Positions 7,979 to 17,105 are shown, numbered from the stretch's first letter. The stretch is 36,658 nucleotides of DNA from an uncultured Lachnospiraceae bacterium (GCA_902783375.1 CACZQN010000054.1:1-36658); one strand, 5' to 3'. Translations and numbers: made by a program. Notes: generated by a model not told the origin, from the letters alone.

Positions 7979-8833
7979 TCAGATCATATCCAGATCCAGC
8001 ATCTCTTCGCCCGGATCCAGCTTCCACTCCCGATCATAAACCATTCGTGCATGGTTATAGTTCATACCGGCACGCTCACTGCCGAGGAACATCTGCATGG
8101 TCGGTGTATCCTCTCCCCTGAGCACCAGTTTACACAGATGAATCAGGTCCTCCGGAACACTTTCCGGCTGGGAGAAGCAGTTCGGTGCCCCTGCATAACC
8201 GATGTGCCCGTTAAAGTTCCGGTCATACTGGTCACGCAGCGCACGGACCTTCAGAAAACCTTTCAGGGCCGTGTTGATACTCGTTCCCAGAATCAACGTA
8301 TTCGTATTTGCACAGTCCCCCGAGAACATGATCCGCGACTGGTCATCAATCAGCACCAGACCGCCTTTCGTATGGCCGGCGATGGTGGTCACCGTCAGTT
8401 TTCTTCCGCCAAGGTCAAAAACAAATCCGTCTTCGATATTGATGAACTCCGGAAATGCAGTGAATTCCTTGACCATATCGCGGTTATAGTCATATGCCTC
8501 ATAGCCGCCCATGGCACCGAGCTGATCACAGTAGTTTCGCAGTTCCTCAAAATCAAGGCTTCTTGCCATCTCCCAGTCGCCTTCATTGATATAGACCTTT
8601 TCGAACCAGCCAAGACCTCCAACATGATCCAGATGGCCATGCGTGAGAACAACATCATACGGCTTATCCGTAAGCCCTGCCATCATCGCCTTCAGATCTG
8701 TCAGGCCGCAGCCCGTATCGATCAGCAGCGCACGCTCCGTGCCGACCACCACGTACATTGCCGCAAGGCCATATTCATTCACCGCATAGGTATCTTTGGC
8801 GATTTCGCTGATAAATGGTCCTTTCATTGACAT
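7979..8833 (-). CDS. MBL-fold metallohydrolase (first of two paralogues)
   Basis: 284 residues with the zinc motif THGHLDH (His65, His67, Asp69, His70) and later ligand positions in AGHTKGG and FSGDCANT. The fold includes lactonases, thioesterases and phosphodiesterases, so the reaction is not fixed. It resembles the protein at 12593-13483, sharing GTERALLIDT before the metal motif, and both flank the same ABC transporter genes. No signal peptide is seen, so a cytoplasmic role on the imported substrate is likely. ATG at 8833 has AGGAGAG seven bases ahead. A strong hairpin separates it from the permease gene, so it depends on read-through or on processed message. Confidence 0.88.
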   Translation of the reverse strand: MSMKGPFISEIAKDTYAVNEYGLAAMYVVVGTERALLIDTGCGLTDLKAMMAGLTDKPYDVVLTHGHLDHVGGLGWFEKVYINEGDWEMARSLDFEELRNYCDQLGAMGGYEAYDYNRDMVKEFTAFPEFINIEDGFVFDLGGRKLTVTTIAGHTKGGLVLIDDQSRIMFSGDCANTNTLILGTSINTALKGFLKVRALRDQYDRNFNGHIGYAGAPNCFSQPESVPEDLIHLCKLVLRGEDTPTMQMFLGSERAGMNYNHARMVYDREWKLDPGEEMLDLDMI

Positions 8834-8860
8834 CTTTTATCTCTCCTATTCATACAAAAA

Positions 8861-8895
8861 CCGGCAGATGCAAGCGTGATGCTCGCGCCTGCCGG
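8861..8895 (-). terminator. Terminator-like hairpin inside sugar region
   Basis: CCGGCAG (8861-8867) pairs with CTGCCGG (8889-8895), with further pairing inside, and five U follow on the minus strand (8856-8860). It ends only about 22 bp before the MBL start codon, leaving no room for a separate promoter. Confidence 0.85.
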
Positions 8896-8911
8896 CCCGA
8901 AGTTTCAAATA

Positions 8912-9832
8912 TTAACCCTTGACACCACCGATCATGATACCCTTGACCAGGTATTTCTGGAAGAAAGGATATGCGATCAGGATCGGGATGAGACCGATCA
9001 CGGCAACAGACATTCTGACACCGGTCGACGGAATCGATGCCGCCAGATCACCGGCGTTGCCCATCTCAGCCGCAGCAGCGGAGGACAGGAACTGGATATC
9101 CAGAAGCATGCGGTTCAGGATGTTCTGAATACTGTAGTAAGTCGTATCGGTTACGAAGTACAAACCGTTCATCCAGTCGTTCCAGTAACCCAGTGCAGTC
9201 ATGAAACCGAGTGTTGCGACCATCGGCTTGGAAAGCGGTGTGACCACCTTCCAGAGGATCGTCATCTCCGTGCCGCCGTCAATCCGGGCAGCTTCCAGGA
9301 GTTCGTTCGGAATCGTCGTGGTGAAATATGTTCTCATCATGATGATGTAGAATGCATTCATCAGCAGGAACGGGACAATCAGCGCTGCGTAGGTATTCTT
9401 GATATGGAACATCTGCGTCCACATCATGTAGGACGGAACCAGGCCGCCGCGGAACAGCATCGTGAAAAAGACGAAGAACGCGATGATATTTCTGCCCGGC
9501 AGGTCGCGTCTTGAAAGGGGATACGCAAACAGCAGTGTCATGGCAATGCTGGCTGCGGTACCGACTACCGTCACGATAATGGAAACGATATATCCGTGCA
9601 TGATCTTGCTTCCGCCACCCGACAGGATGTAGGTGTACGCATAGGTGCTCCACTTCTCCGGCCAGAAGGAATAACCATTCATGACCAGTGTGTGCTCTTC
9701 TGTCAGGGAAGACGAAACGATCAGCAGGAACGGGATCACGCAGAGTGCACAGAGGAAAATCAGTGCAAGGTGCATGATGAAAATGCTCAGCTTAAACTTG
9801 TGATGTGGCTTATAAATCATTGTTTCAGTCAT
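8912..9832 (-). CDS. Sugar ABC transporter permease, LplC/YtcP type
   Basis: 306 residues with six predicted membrane helices, the first after a short cytoplasmic N-terminus (TETMIYKPHHK). The EAA loop that contacts the ATPase reads EAARIDGGTEM in the second half, and the C-terminus is KYLVKGIMIGGVKG, both typical of the MalG-like CUT1 subfamily. It pairs with the permease at 9855-10787 and the binding lipoprotein. No ATPase gene lies nearby, so a shared MsmK-type ATPase elsewhere is likely. ATG at 9832 is chosen over the longer frame because AAAGGAG lies eight bases upstream and the start falls 22 bp after the previous stop. Confidence 0.93.
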   Translation of the reverse strand: MTETMIYKPHHKFKLSIFIMHLALIFLCALCVIPFLLIVSSSLTEEHTLVMNGYSFWPEKWSTYAYTYILSGGGSKIMHGYIVSIIVTVVGTAASIAMTLLFAYPLSRRDLPGRNIIAFFVFFTMLFRGGLVPSYMMWTQMFHIKNTYAALIVPFLLMNAFYIIMMRTYFTTTIPNELLEAARIDGGTEMTILWKVVTPLSKPMVATLGFMTALGYWNDWMNGLYFVTDTTYYSIQNILNRMLLDIQFLSSAAAAEMGNAGDLAASIPSTGVRMSVAVIGLIPILIAYPFFQKYLVKGIMIGGVKG

Positions 9833-9854
9833 CGTATCTGCTCCTTTCTGCCCA

Positions 9855-10787
9855 TCAGAACAATGCGTTATCTTTGTCGATCTTATTGACAGCAAGGTTC
9901 GACAGATAAACGATAATGAAGCCAAGGATCGACTGCAGGAAGCCTGCTGCCGAAGAACGGCCGACATCATTCAGGGTGATCAGGGCACGGTACACATACG
10001 TATCAATCGTATTGGTCACATCCATCAGCGGGCCGGAGTTCATCGGTACCTGATAGAACAGACCGAAGTCGGAGTAGAAGATACGCCCGATCGAGAGCAG
10101 GGTCAGGGTGATGATCGTAGACTTCAGGGAAGGCAGGGTGATATGCAGAACCTGCTGCCACTTGGTCGCGCCATCGATATCTGCCGCCTCGAACAGGGAG
10201 GTATCAATTCCGATAATGGTCGCGTAGTAGATGATCGAATTATATCCGAATCCCTTCCACAGATGGATGAAGATCAGGATAAATGGCCAGAACTTTGGTG
10301 TTGTATACCATGCAACCGGGTTCTCTGTCAGGATGTGCTTGTTGATAAAGCCGCTCTCCTGGCTCATGAAAGCGAACCCGATGTAGGAAACGATGACGAT
10401 CGAGATCAGGTACGGGATCAGGATGATCGTCTGATAGGTCTTCTTTGCCTTCATCGACGGGATCGAGTTCAGGAGAATCGCAACCGTGATTGCAAGAACC
10501 GTTCCCAGAATAATGAAAGCGAGGTTGTAGAGAATCGTGTTGCGGATAATCACGATCGCATCTTTACCCATGAACAGGAACTTGAAGTTCGAGATTCCGT
10601 TCCACGGGCTCTTCCACATGCCGAGGCCGTAGTTGAACTTCTTGAATGCGAGCACCAGGCCGGCCATCGGGATGTAGTTGTTGATGATCAGGTATGCAAA
10701 ACCCGGAATCATCATGATGTAGAGTGGCAGGTATCTTCTCCAGCGAAATTTCTTCTTCGCAGGAACGTAGGTCTCTGTGTTTTCCAT
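9855..10787 (-). CDS. Sugar ABC transporter permease, LplB/YteP type
   Basis: 310 residues, six membrane helices, first helix at LPLYIMMIPGFAYLII. The EAA loop reads EAADIDGATKWQQ, as in MalF-like CUT1 permeases of the LplB group, which import oligosaccharides or polysaccharide fragments with a lipoprotein receptor. AGGAG lies seven bases before the ATG. It is preceded by a stable hairpin after the binding protein gene and followed by its partner permease with a 22-bp gap. Confidence 0.93.
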   Translation of the reverse strand: MENTETYVPAKKKFRWRRYLPLYIMMIPGFAYLIINNYIPMAGLVLAFKKFNYGLGMWKSPWNGISNFKFLFMGKDAIVIIRNTILYNLAFIILGTVLAITVAILLNSIPSMKAKKTYQTIILIPYLISIVIVSYIGFAFMSQESGFINKHILTENPVAWYTTPKFWPFILIFIHLWKGFGYNSIIYYATIIGIDTSLFEAADIDGATKWQQVLHITLPSLKSTIITLTLLSIGRIFYSDFGLFYQVPMNSGPLMDVTNTIDTYVYRALITLNDVGRSSAAGFLQSILGFIIVYLSNLAVNKIDKDNALF

Positions 10788-10813
10788 GTTGTGTCTCCTG
10801 TGTTTTTATGTTA

Positions 10814-10841
10814 CAGGTGCGGGGCAGGAACCCCGCACCTG
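10814..10841 (-). other. Intercistronic stem-loop between binding protein and permease
   Basis: A perfect 11-bp GC-rich stem (10814-10824 with 10831-10841) has a six-base loop and no U-run on the minus strand. In sugar ABC operons such hairpins protect the binding protein message and reduce permease expression; that role here is inferred. Confidence 0.8.
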
Positions 10842-10890
10842 CAGGTTACTACTGAAAACCTTCTTGATTTCTCAGGAAATATCCTGCGGA

Positions 10891-12438
10891 TCAGTTGCCG
10901 TAGACGGCATCAATCTGCTTCTGCTTCTCGGCGATGACAGCTGCCTCACCCGAAGCCTCGAGCTCTGCCTTGTACTGCTCCAGTGTAGCCTCTGTCTCCA
11001 TCGCACCGGAGAGAATTGCAGCATAATACTTGTTGTAAGCATTGATGCAGGCGGTGTACTCATTTGCAACTGCTTCGCTGTTGAAGACAACACCCATACA
11101 TCCGGAGATTTCAGCGTTGTCATCATAAGCCATCAGTCTGTCCCATGCACCCGGAAGTCTGGAACTGTCAAGGCTTGCGCGCATCATGTTCGGCAGGATC
11201 CAGATGTTGACATTGCCAACGGTCCAGGTATTGTTCTCAAGGGTAACACCTTCCGGCATCTCAACCTGTCCGTTCTCATTGAGCACATAGTTCTCACCCT
11301 CAACACCCCAGGAGATGAGGTTACAGATGTCTTCATTGGTATAGAGTTCCTGCAGAACTGCAAATGCCTCTGCCGGATACTTGGTGTTGCCTGCGATCGC
11401 ATAGCCGATACGGACTGCACAGTTCGAAGCGGACCAGTTCGGATAGATGGTCAGGTTGTAGTACAGGGAAGCGTCGGTTGTCTCACCGTTCGGGTAAGCA
11501 CCAGCATCCAGGTCACAGAAGGCACGGCCGGTCGGAACGACAGCACTCCAGCCCTCGGTGTTGGAAAGAACATCCTGCATGATGAGACCTTCGTTGTACC
11601 ACTCGTGCATGGTCTTTGAGAAGTTAATGAACTCCTCACAATCCGTAATGGAGATGACCTTGCGGGAAGCACCACGATCCGGAACGACACCGATGCTGTA
11701 GGAATCGCCAAGGGACTCCCAGTTCAGCTGGTTGACCAGCTGGGAACCGGACTGCGGAGCGATACCGATGATACCCGGATAGGTATCCATCGCCTGCTTG
11801 ACAAGATCATGGATCTCATCAAGACTCCAGATCTTCTCATCGTCCATCTCAATGCCCATGCCGTCTACATATTCCTTGTTGGCATGTACCAGGATCTCAT
11901 TGGAGAAGTTGATCTTTGCCGGAATTGCATAGACTCTTCCACCGATGGAGTTTGCATCGATGTAGGCCTGCGGGAACAGAGACTTGAAATCGTCCGTAGC
12001 GCCTGCCCAGTAATCGGTCAGGTCAAGGAGCTGGCCGTTGTTGTAGTAGTTGTTCGGGCCGCCGCCGACTTCGAAGATATCGACTTCGCCGGCTGTTGTG
12101 AGCATCAGGTTCAGCTGCTGGGAATAGGAGCCGAATCCCTGCCACAGGAACTGCACCTGGACACCAAGCTTCTCAGCGAGGATCTTGTTGACTTCTGCAG
12201 TTACCTTGTCATTGTTGTCGTAGTTACCACTGTTCGGGATCGCGATCTTGATGAGCGGCATCTTGCTCGGATCGGTCTCTTTGACAGTAGATGTTGCAGC
12301 AGTACTTCCGGTGCTGGCTGCAGTGTTTGTGTTCGGTGTGGTTGTGGTCGTGCCGGAACCGCCGCAGGCAGCCAGCATCGACATCACGAGTGTCATACAA
12401 GCGACGAGCGCAAGTGACTTCTTCATCCACTTCTTCAT
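10891..12438 (-). CDS. Extracellular sugar-binding lipoprotein, LplA-like
   Basis: 515 residues. A lipoprotein signal peptide with lipobox LAAC (Cys25) is followed by a Gly/Thr-rich linker, then a family 1 type solute-binding fold of the long LplA class (GFGSYSQQLNLMLTTAGEVDIF, then GQLLDLTDYW). It is anchored outside the membrane and delivers sugar or oligosaccharide to the two permeases downstream. ATG at 12438 is chosen because GGAGG lies nine bases upstream and gives a proper signal peptide; the longer frame adds residues ahead of it. The upstream region holds tandem 21-bp repeats proposed as response regulator sites. Confidence 0.93.
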   Translation of the reverse strand: MKKWMKKSLALVACMTLVMSMLAACGGSGTTTTTPNTNTAASTGSTAATSTVKETDPSKMPLIKIAIPNSGNYDNNDKVTAEVNKILAEKLGVQVQFLWQGFGSYSQQLNLMLTTAGEVDIFEVGGGPNNYYNNGQLLDLTDYWAGATDDFKSLFPQAYIDANSIGGRVYAIPAKINFSNEILVHANKEYVDGMGIEMDDEKIWSLDEIHDLVKQAMDTYPGIIGIAPQSGSQLVNQLNWESLGDSYSIGVVPDRGASRKVISITDCEEFINFSKTMHEWYNEGLIMQDVLSNTEGWSAVVPTGRAFCDLDAGAYPNGETTDASLYYNLTIYPNWSASNCAVRIGYAIAGNTKYPAEAFAVLQELYTNEDICNLISWGVEGENYVLNENGQVEMPEGVTLENNTWTVGNVNIWILPNMMRASLDSSRLPGAWDRLMAYDDNAEISGCMGVVFNSEAVANEYTACINAYNKYYAAILSGAMETEATLEQYKAELEASGEAAVIAEKQKQIDAVYGN

Positions 12439-12494
12439 GTCTAAACGCCTCCATTTGTAAAGTAGGAAACACAACAGTTAACTGATATCTACTT

Positions 12495-12524
12495 TATAGA
12501 AAGCCGATGATCTTTACTGTTCAA
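12495..12524 (-). promoter_or_regulatory. Weak promoter ahead of binding protein gene
   Basis: TTGAAC and TCTATA are 18 bp apart on the minus strand. The -35 box overlaps the proximal direct repeat, the layout expected for an activator touching RNA polymerase. Confidence 0.4.
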
Positions 12525-12559
12525 TTTCCGACCTGAATTGTTCAGTCCGTGACCTGTTG
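12518..12559 (-). promoter_or_regulatory. Paired 21-bp direct repeats, likely activator site
   Basis: Two units begin at 12518 and 12539, both starting TGTTCA and sharing GACCTG, spaced by 21 bp, two helical turns. The 20-bp core at 12524-12543 recurs with one mismatch at 13636-13655. AraC-type regulators bind such tandem sites. Confidence 0.6.
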
Positions 12560-12592
12560 TATAAAAACACAACAATCTATCCCGTGCGGCGT

Positions 12593-13483
12593 TTATTTAT
12601 AAGTGTTCGGATGATCCGTGATCACCGGATGCGGTCTCTTGTGGATCATCTCTTTGCTGTAGACAATATCGCAGGTCCCGCCGTACTTCGGCATGAAGAT
12701 CTCGCCGCGCTCTTTTGCAAGATACCCCGGTCCGCCGATGGTCTGCATCTCGATGGCATCGTCCTTGCCCGCAAGAATTTCATCGCAGATCATGATACCG
12801 TCATCGATCGTCGTCTTCGGAACGCATCTTGCACCGTGGCCGCCCCACATGCCGTCAAAGGCATCTTCAAATGTCTTGAAGTGCAGCAGGCTCTCCTTGT
12901 ACTCCTCGATCGTCGTGGAGCCCTCCAGGTTCAGCAGGGTATTCACATTGCAGGCATCACCGGAGAAGACAACCCGGTTCTTTCTGTCAAGCAGGACAAT
13001 GGTTCCGTATGTGTGGCCCGGTACCTGGATGACTTCAATCAGGATGCCACCGCCCAGATCAAAGATATCACCGTCGTAGACCGGATAGATCCGGAGGCCG
13101 TTGTCCTTTGCGACATCATCCATGGTCGCCTTGAACGGCTTTCCATCTTCCGTCAGGTGCTCAGACTGGTTGAAATAGTTCAGTCTTCCTTCCGGGCTTG
13201 CGTGCATCGGGCGGTACATCAGCGCGATATCGTCCGGGTTCATGTAGACCTCACCATAGGTGAAAGCCCCCGGCACGTGATCCACATGGCCATGAGTTGC
13301 AACAACGGTCACCGGCAGGTTCGTCAGTTCACTGACAAATGCCTTGATGTTTCCGATCCCGCAGAGTGTGTCGATCAGCAGTGCGCGCTCGGTTCCCTCA
13401 ACCAGATAGCACTGCACCATGCCTTCATCGATCATGGTCACGTTGTCGTAAATTTTCGTGGCCTTAAAGAATTTACTGTACAT
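12593..13483 (-). CDS. MBL-fold metallohydrolase (second paralogue)
   Basis: 296 residues with zinc motif THGHVDH (His64, His66, Asp68, His69), later ligands in PGHTYG and FSGDACN. It is clearly related to the protein at 7979-8833 and shares GTERALLIDT at the same place. It precedes the binding protein gene by about 155 bp and follows the response regulator gene. No export signal is seen. The reaction is unknown; lactone or ester hydrolysis is plausible given the neighbours. ATG at 13483 is preferred over the frame from 13516 because GGAGGAG lies six bases ahead. Confidence 0.88.
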   Translation of the reverse strand: MYSKFFKATKIYDNVTMIDEGMVQCYLVEGTERALLIDTLCGIGNIKAFVSELTNLPVTVVATHGHVDHVPGAFTYGEVYMNPDDIALMYRPMHASPEGRLNYFNQSEHLTEDGKPFKATMDDVAKDNGLRIYPVYDGDIFDLGGGILIEVIQVPGHTYGTIVLLDRKNRVVFSGDACNVNTLLNLEGSTTIEEYKESLLHFKTFEDAFDGMWGGHGARCVPKTTIDDGIMICDEILAGKDDAIEMQTIGGPGYLAKERGEIFMPKYGGTCDIVYSKEMIHKRPHPVITDHPNTYK

Positions 13484-13565
13484 CCTTTTCTCCTCCCCGC
13501 CGACCGCTGTCGGCATATATTCTACTCACCTTCTGATGATACGTGTTCAACAGGTCAAACAAAAA

Positions 13566-13587
13566 CGGACCGGTGTGGACCGATCCG
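13566..13587 (-). terminator. Terminator or leader attenuator ahead of MBL gene
   Basis: CGGACCG (13566-13572) pairs with CGATCCG (13581-13587) with one G-U pair, followed by five U on the minus strand (13561-13565). It lies between the second repeat site and the MBL start. It either ends the response regulator message or acts within the MBL leader. Confidence 0.6.
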
Positions 13588-13629
13588 CTTTCACCATTAC
13601 CAGTTTACATTTTTTTAAGAAATCCCTGC

Positions 13630-13671
13630 TATTTGATTTCCGACCCGAATTGTTCTTTTTCCGACAGCGTT
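13630..13671 (-). promoter_or_regulatory. Second paired 21-bp repeat site
   Basis: The core 13636-13655 equals 12524-12543 with one mismatch, and TTTCCGAC recurs 21 bp further on (from 13637 and 13658). It lies upstream of the MBL gene at 12593-13483, just beyond the response regulator stop codon. Confidence 0.6.
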
Positions 13672-13687
13672 CACCAAAGGCATTCGT

Positions 13688-15316
13688 TTACATTCCGCCG
13701 CGGTGTTTTGCCCGGTACTCAGTCGGGGACATGCCCTCCTGCTTCCGGAACGCCTGTGAGAAATGCGAGAAGTTCTGGAAGCCGGTCCGCATCGTGATGG
13801 TCGAAACCGAAAGGTTCGTCCCGGTCAGCAGTTCTTTCGCGAGCCGCATCTTCTCCATATTGATGAATTCCTTCACCTGGTATCCGGTCTTCTCCTTGAA
13901 GCGCCGCGACAGATAGTCTTCATTCAGGTGGACATGCTCCGCAACGCTTTCTCTGGTCAGCCGCTCGTCAAGATGTTCCCGGATATAGACGATGGCCTGA
14001 TCCACCGGATCTTCCGGGGATTTTTTACCCTCCTGCTGTTTCCGGAAGGCTTCCATCCGGCGGATAACCTCCCGCATCACCTTCAGGATATGTTCATACG
14101 TATCATAGGCGCGCATCATCTCCGCCAGGGTCAGATCCTTATCGAAGAACATATCATAATCAATCCCGTTCTCCGTCATGACCTGCAGCACAGCACTCAC
14201 GAAATTCTGATGCACGTGCCGCAGCAGTTCTGCATTTTCCCAGAAGTTCCTGTGCTCGATCCCCTTCTGGTGCTCCAGATAACTGTCGACGGACTGGATG
14301 ATCCGGCTCCCATCGCCGACCGACAGCAGATCATGCCAGTTCTCCGTCCCAAACAGACCCAGGCGGTTTCCGCCGCCCCTGCTTCCGACTTCCATACCAT
14401 CCCGCAGGAAGACTCTGGCAAGCCCCATCACATTGTAGACAGACAGACCTTCCAGTGACCGAATCGCCTCGCGCAGATTCTCTCCCGCTTCTAACAGACC
14501 ATATACATAGATTGCTGAGGAGAAACCCAGATAATCCTGTTCAAACTGCAGATACGTATGCAGCTTGTCCGAGAGCACATCCGCATCCAGACCCGCCCTC
14601 TGTCCGGCCACCAGAATCAGGTAGTATCCGTCCCGGATCCGCAGCCGCATGAGTCTTCTGTTATCCTCTTCCACCAGTTCTTCCAGGATATTCAGGATGG
14701 TCGCCCGCTCAAGCGCCGGCTCCCACTGGCGGTCCCGCTCCGAGATCTGCTGCTCCAGCGCCAGATACAGGGCCGGATCGGAGAAATGATCCGCATCCTT
14801 GACATGGAGGATGGTGTCGAGTGCTCTCTTTCCCGCCTCCAGGTCCTCTTCCTCGAGAATCCGGGCAAGATACCGGTCCGCCACATCATCATCCGGCTGT
14901 TCCTGATATTCTTTGTATTCTTCGATCCGCTTTGACTTCTGGCTCTTCTCCCGCTCCCGGATCACGCGGCGGATCACATCGGCGATTGCCTCATAGCGGG
15001 CCGGCTGCAGGATATAATCAAAACTGCCGAGCCGCAGGGCTTCCTGTGCATATTCAAAATCCGCGTGGGAGGTCAGGAAAACGCAGTCCGTGCTGAGGTT
15101 CTCCGCACGCACCCAGCGCACGAGCGAGATTCCATTTTCCTTCGGCATCTCGATATCCGTGAGCAGAATATCCACCGCCTCCTCCCGCAGGATCTTCTTC
15201 GCATCCTCCGCAGAGCTGGCCGTGAACACCCGGCTGATGCCGAGGTCCTCCCAGTCGATCCCCTGGACCATGCCCAGGAGAATCTCGGTCTGATCATCCA
15301 CCAATAATATCTGCAT
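13688..15316 (-). CDS. Response regulator, YesN-type (REC + AraC DNA-binding)
   Basis: 542 residues. The N-terminal receiver domain has acidic residues Asp7-Asp8, phosphoacceptor Asp54 in LLTDIEMP and SHADFEYA with the switch Ser/Thr. A middle region of about 300 residues with no clear motif links to a C-terminal AraC/XylS double helix-turn-helix (VHLNEDYLSRRFKEKTG, then VSTITMRTGFQNFSHFSQAFRKQEG). It is probably phosphorylated by the kinase just upstream and activates the adjacent sugar uptake genes. The start at 15316 gives the normal receiver N-terminus; an in-frame GTG at 15334 overlaps the kinase stop and is the alternative. Confidence 0.93.
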   Translation of the reverse strand: MQILLVDDQTEILLGMVQGIDWEDLGISRVFTASSAEDAKKILREEAVDILLTDIEMPKENGISLVRWVRAENLSTDCVFLTSHADFEYAQEALRLGSFDYILQPARYEAIADVIRRVIREREKSQKSKRIEEYKEYQEQPDDDVADRYLARILEEEDLEAGKRALDTILHVKDADHFSDPALYLALEQQISERDRQWEPALERATILNILEELVEEDNRRLMRLRIRDGYYLILVAGQRAGLDADVLSDKLHTYLQFEQDYLGFSSAIYVYGLLEAGENLREAIRSLEGLSVYNVMGLARVFLRDGMEVGSRGGGNRLGLFGTENWHDLLSVGDGSRIIQSVDSYLEHQKGIEHRNFWENAELLRHVHQNFVSAVLQVMTENGIDYDMFFDKDLTLAEMMRAYDTYEHILKVMREVIRRMEAFRKQQEGKKSPEDPVDQAIVYIREHLDERLTRESVAEHVHLNEDYLSRRFKEKTGYQVKEFINMEKMRLAKELLTGTNLSVSTITMRTGFQNFSHFSQAFRKQEGMSPTEYRAKHRGGM

Positions 15317-15330
15317 CGCTCCCCCAATCC

Positions 15331-17025
15331 TCACGCTTCATCCTGCGGCACCCTTGCCGGATGCAGGATCTCGCTCACCGCGCCGTCACTGTTCCAGACC
15401 ATGAACTCCACCTTATCCCCATACATCAGCTGCAGCCGCCGCTTCAGGTTGAAAATACCGATATGGGTTTCCTGTTCCTGTTCAAATGCCGTGCTGTTCA
15501 GTTTCTGCAGCCATTCTTCCGAATACCCGCGCCCATTATCAGACACGGTGATATCGATCAGGTCACCGTCATCCGACTCGATCCGTTCTGCCTGCACCCG
15601 GATCACCAGCGGTCCGTCCGTATCCGCATACTTGATCGAATTCTCCACGAAAGTCTGCACCGACATCGGCAGCACCTGCGCATTCCCGGCGCCGGCTGCC
15701 ACCTCCAGAATCAGCTCGATGCCCTCATGGTAGCCATCCTTCCGGATTCTGACCGTATCCTCCGCGAATTTGATCTCATCGGCCAGAAGCACCGGCTGGA
15801 AGTGATCTTTAAACGAATACCGCAGATAATCCGAGACCGTCAGGATATTCTCCTCCAGCTTATCATACTTCTTCTGCTGCGCGAGGGCATAGATCGTCGT
15901 CAGGCAGTTCAGGTAGAAATGCGGCTTGATCTGCAGCCGGAGGGACTGGAGATCGGCCTTCTCCTTCGCAAGCCGCTCCTCATATGCCTCGATCGTCAGC
16001 GTTCCGATCCGGTCCCGCATCTCATTGAAGGTCTTTGCAAATGTCTGATATTCCTTCAGATGCAGGTTTTCATCCATCCGGATGTCCTGGTTTCCGTCAC
16101 CGATCTCCCGCAGTGTCTCCGACATCGCGTCGAGCGGGACCATCATCCGGTCCCTGAACAGGCGGTATGCAATCAGGGCGCTGGCAACGGTGACAAGAAT
16201 CAGCGCCACCGCAAATAGAATGGCAAACCAGACGTTGTTCCGCTGCCCGGTGGCAAGTGCAAGATAAAATGTCAGTGGCGTCGATCCGAGCTTTCTCGGG
16301 AACAGCAGATAATTCTCTCTCTGGTAATGTCCTGCTTCGATTCCGTCCGCATCGGGAAGCCCCAGAATCTCTCCCATCGCCGCATTTTGGTAGCACTGCT
16401 CCGCATCCGCATAGATAATCTCGACATTCTCCGTACTATATGGACTCTCAAGCGACCGGGTGATGACATCGTAGTTCAGGACTTCCGCGATCAGCACGCC
16501 TCTTCGCCCGTAGACATACATCAGGAAATGCTCCGTCCCGAAGTTCACCATGTACCAGCCCCGGTTCACGTCCTGTGCACTGCAGTTTTCATATACAACC
16601 GCTTTCGCTGCTTCGATCTTCCGCCCGTCAAAGGCAGTGACCGCATTGTAGCGGCATTTCCGAAAGCCATCATAGAACAGCAGGAAGGCGCTGACAGCCT
16701 CCTGGTTGGAGATGGTCTCCCGGAACAGATTCGAATAATCATGGGAAAGGGAGAATTGCTGCATGGGATCCTTTGATGACTCCATCAGAAGCCCCATATC
16801 ATCCTGCAGATAGAATTTCAGAACCGTCTCCTCCGCCCCGGTGATCTCCTGCATCAGTTCCCGGTTATAGAAATCCGCCAGAGACGTCCCCACATCCGTG
16901 ACGGAGCGCTGGTAGGTCTTCACCAACCACTGCGAATAAAACCCCAGAACCAGCAGAATCAGAACATACCCCGGAATCATGATCCGGAGCACCATCTGCC
17001 GGAACGTCACTGTACTGTTCTTCAT
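15331..17025 (-). CDS. Sensor histidine kinase, YesM-type
   Basis: 564 residues. Transmembrane helices near residues 18-36 and 266-288 enclose a large extracytoplasmic sensor region. A HAMP-like segment follows, then the His_kinase domain with IKPHFYLN (His369), and a HATPase with N-box FVENSIKYA and G-box DNGRGY. YesM kinases sense sugars, often through the cognate binding protein, and phosphorylate a YesN regulator, here the next gene (14 bp). ATG at 17025 is preceded by GGAAG; the frame extends to a TTG at 17031. Confidence 0.93.
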   Translation of the reverse strand: MKNSTVTFRQMVLRIMIPGYVLILLVLGFYSQWLVKTYQRSVTDVGTSLADFYNRELMQEITGAEETVLKFYLQDDMGLLMESSKDPMQQFSLSHDYSNLFRETISNQEAVSAFLLFYDGFRKCRYNAVTAFDGRKIEAAKAVVYENCSAQDVNRGWYMVNFGTEHFLMYVYGRRGVLIAEVLNYDVITRSLESPYSTENVEIIYADAEQCYQNAAMGEILGLPDADGIEAGHYQRENYLLFPRKLGSTPLTFYLALATGQRNNVWFAILFAVALILVTVASALIAYRLFRDRMMVPLDAMSETLREIGDGNQDIRMDENLHLKEYQTFAKTFNEMRDRIGTLTIEAYEERLAKEKADLQSLRLQIKPHFYLNCLTTIYALAQQKKYDKLEENILTVSDYLRYSFKDHFQPVLLADEIKFAEDTVRIRKDGYHEGIELILEVAAGAGNAQVLPMSVQTFVENSIKYADTDGPLVIRVQAERIESDDGDLIDITVSDNGRGYSEEWLQKLNSTAFEQEQETHIGIFNLKRRLQLMYGDKVEFMVWNSDGAVSEILHPARVPQDEA

Positions 17026-17075
17026 CACCAATCTTCCATCCCCTGCTATTGCTGCTAAAACACCGCCTTTCCACT

Positions 17076-17105
17076 ATCATAACATAAAAGAAACTGAGGT
17101 GTAAC
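17076..17105 (-). promoter_or_regulatory. Possible promoter of kinase-regulator pair
   Basis: GTTACA and TATGAT are 18 bp apart on the minus strand. The -35 box is exactly the loop of the isomerase terminator, so the promoter and terminator overlap. Confidence 0.4.
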
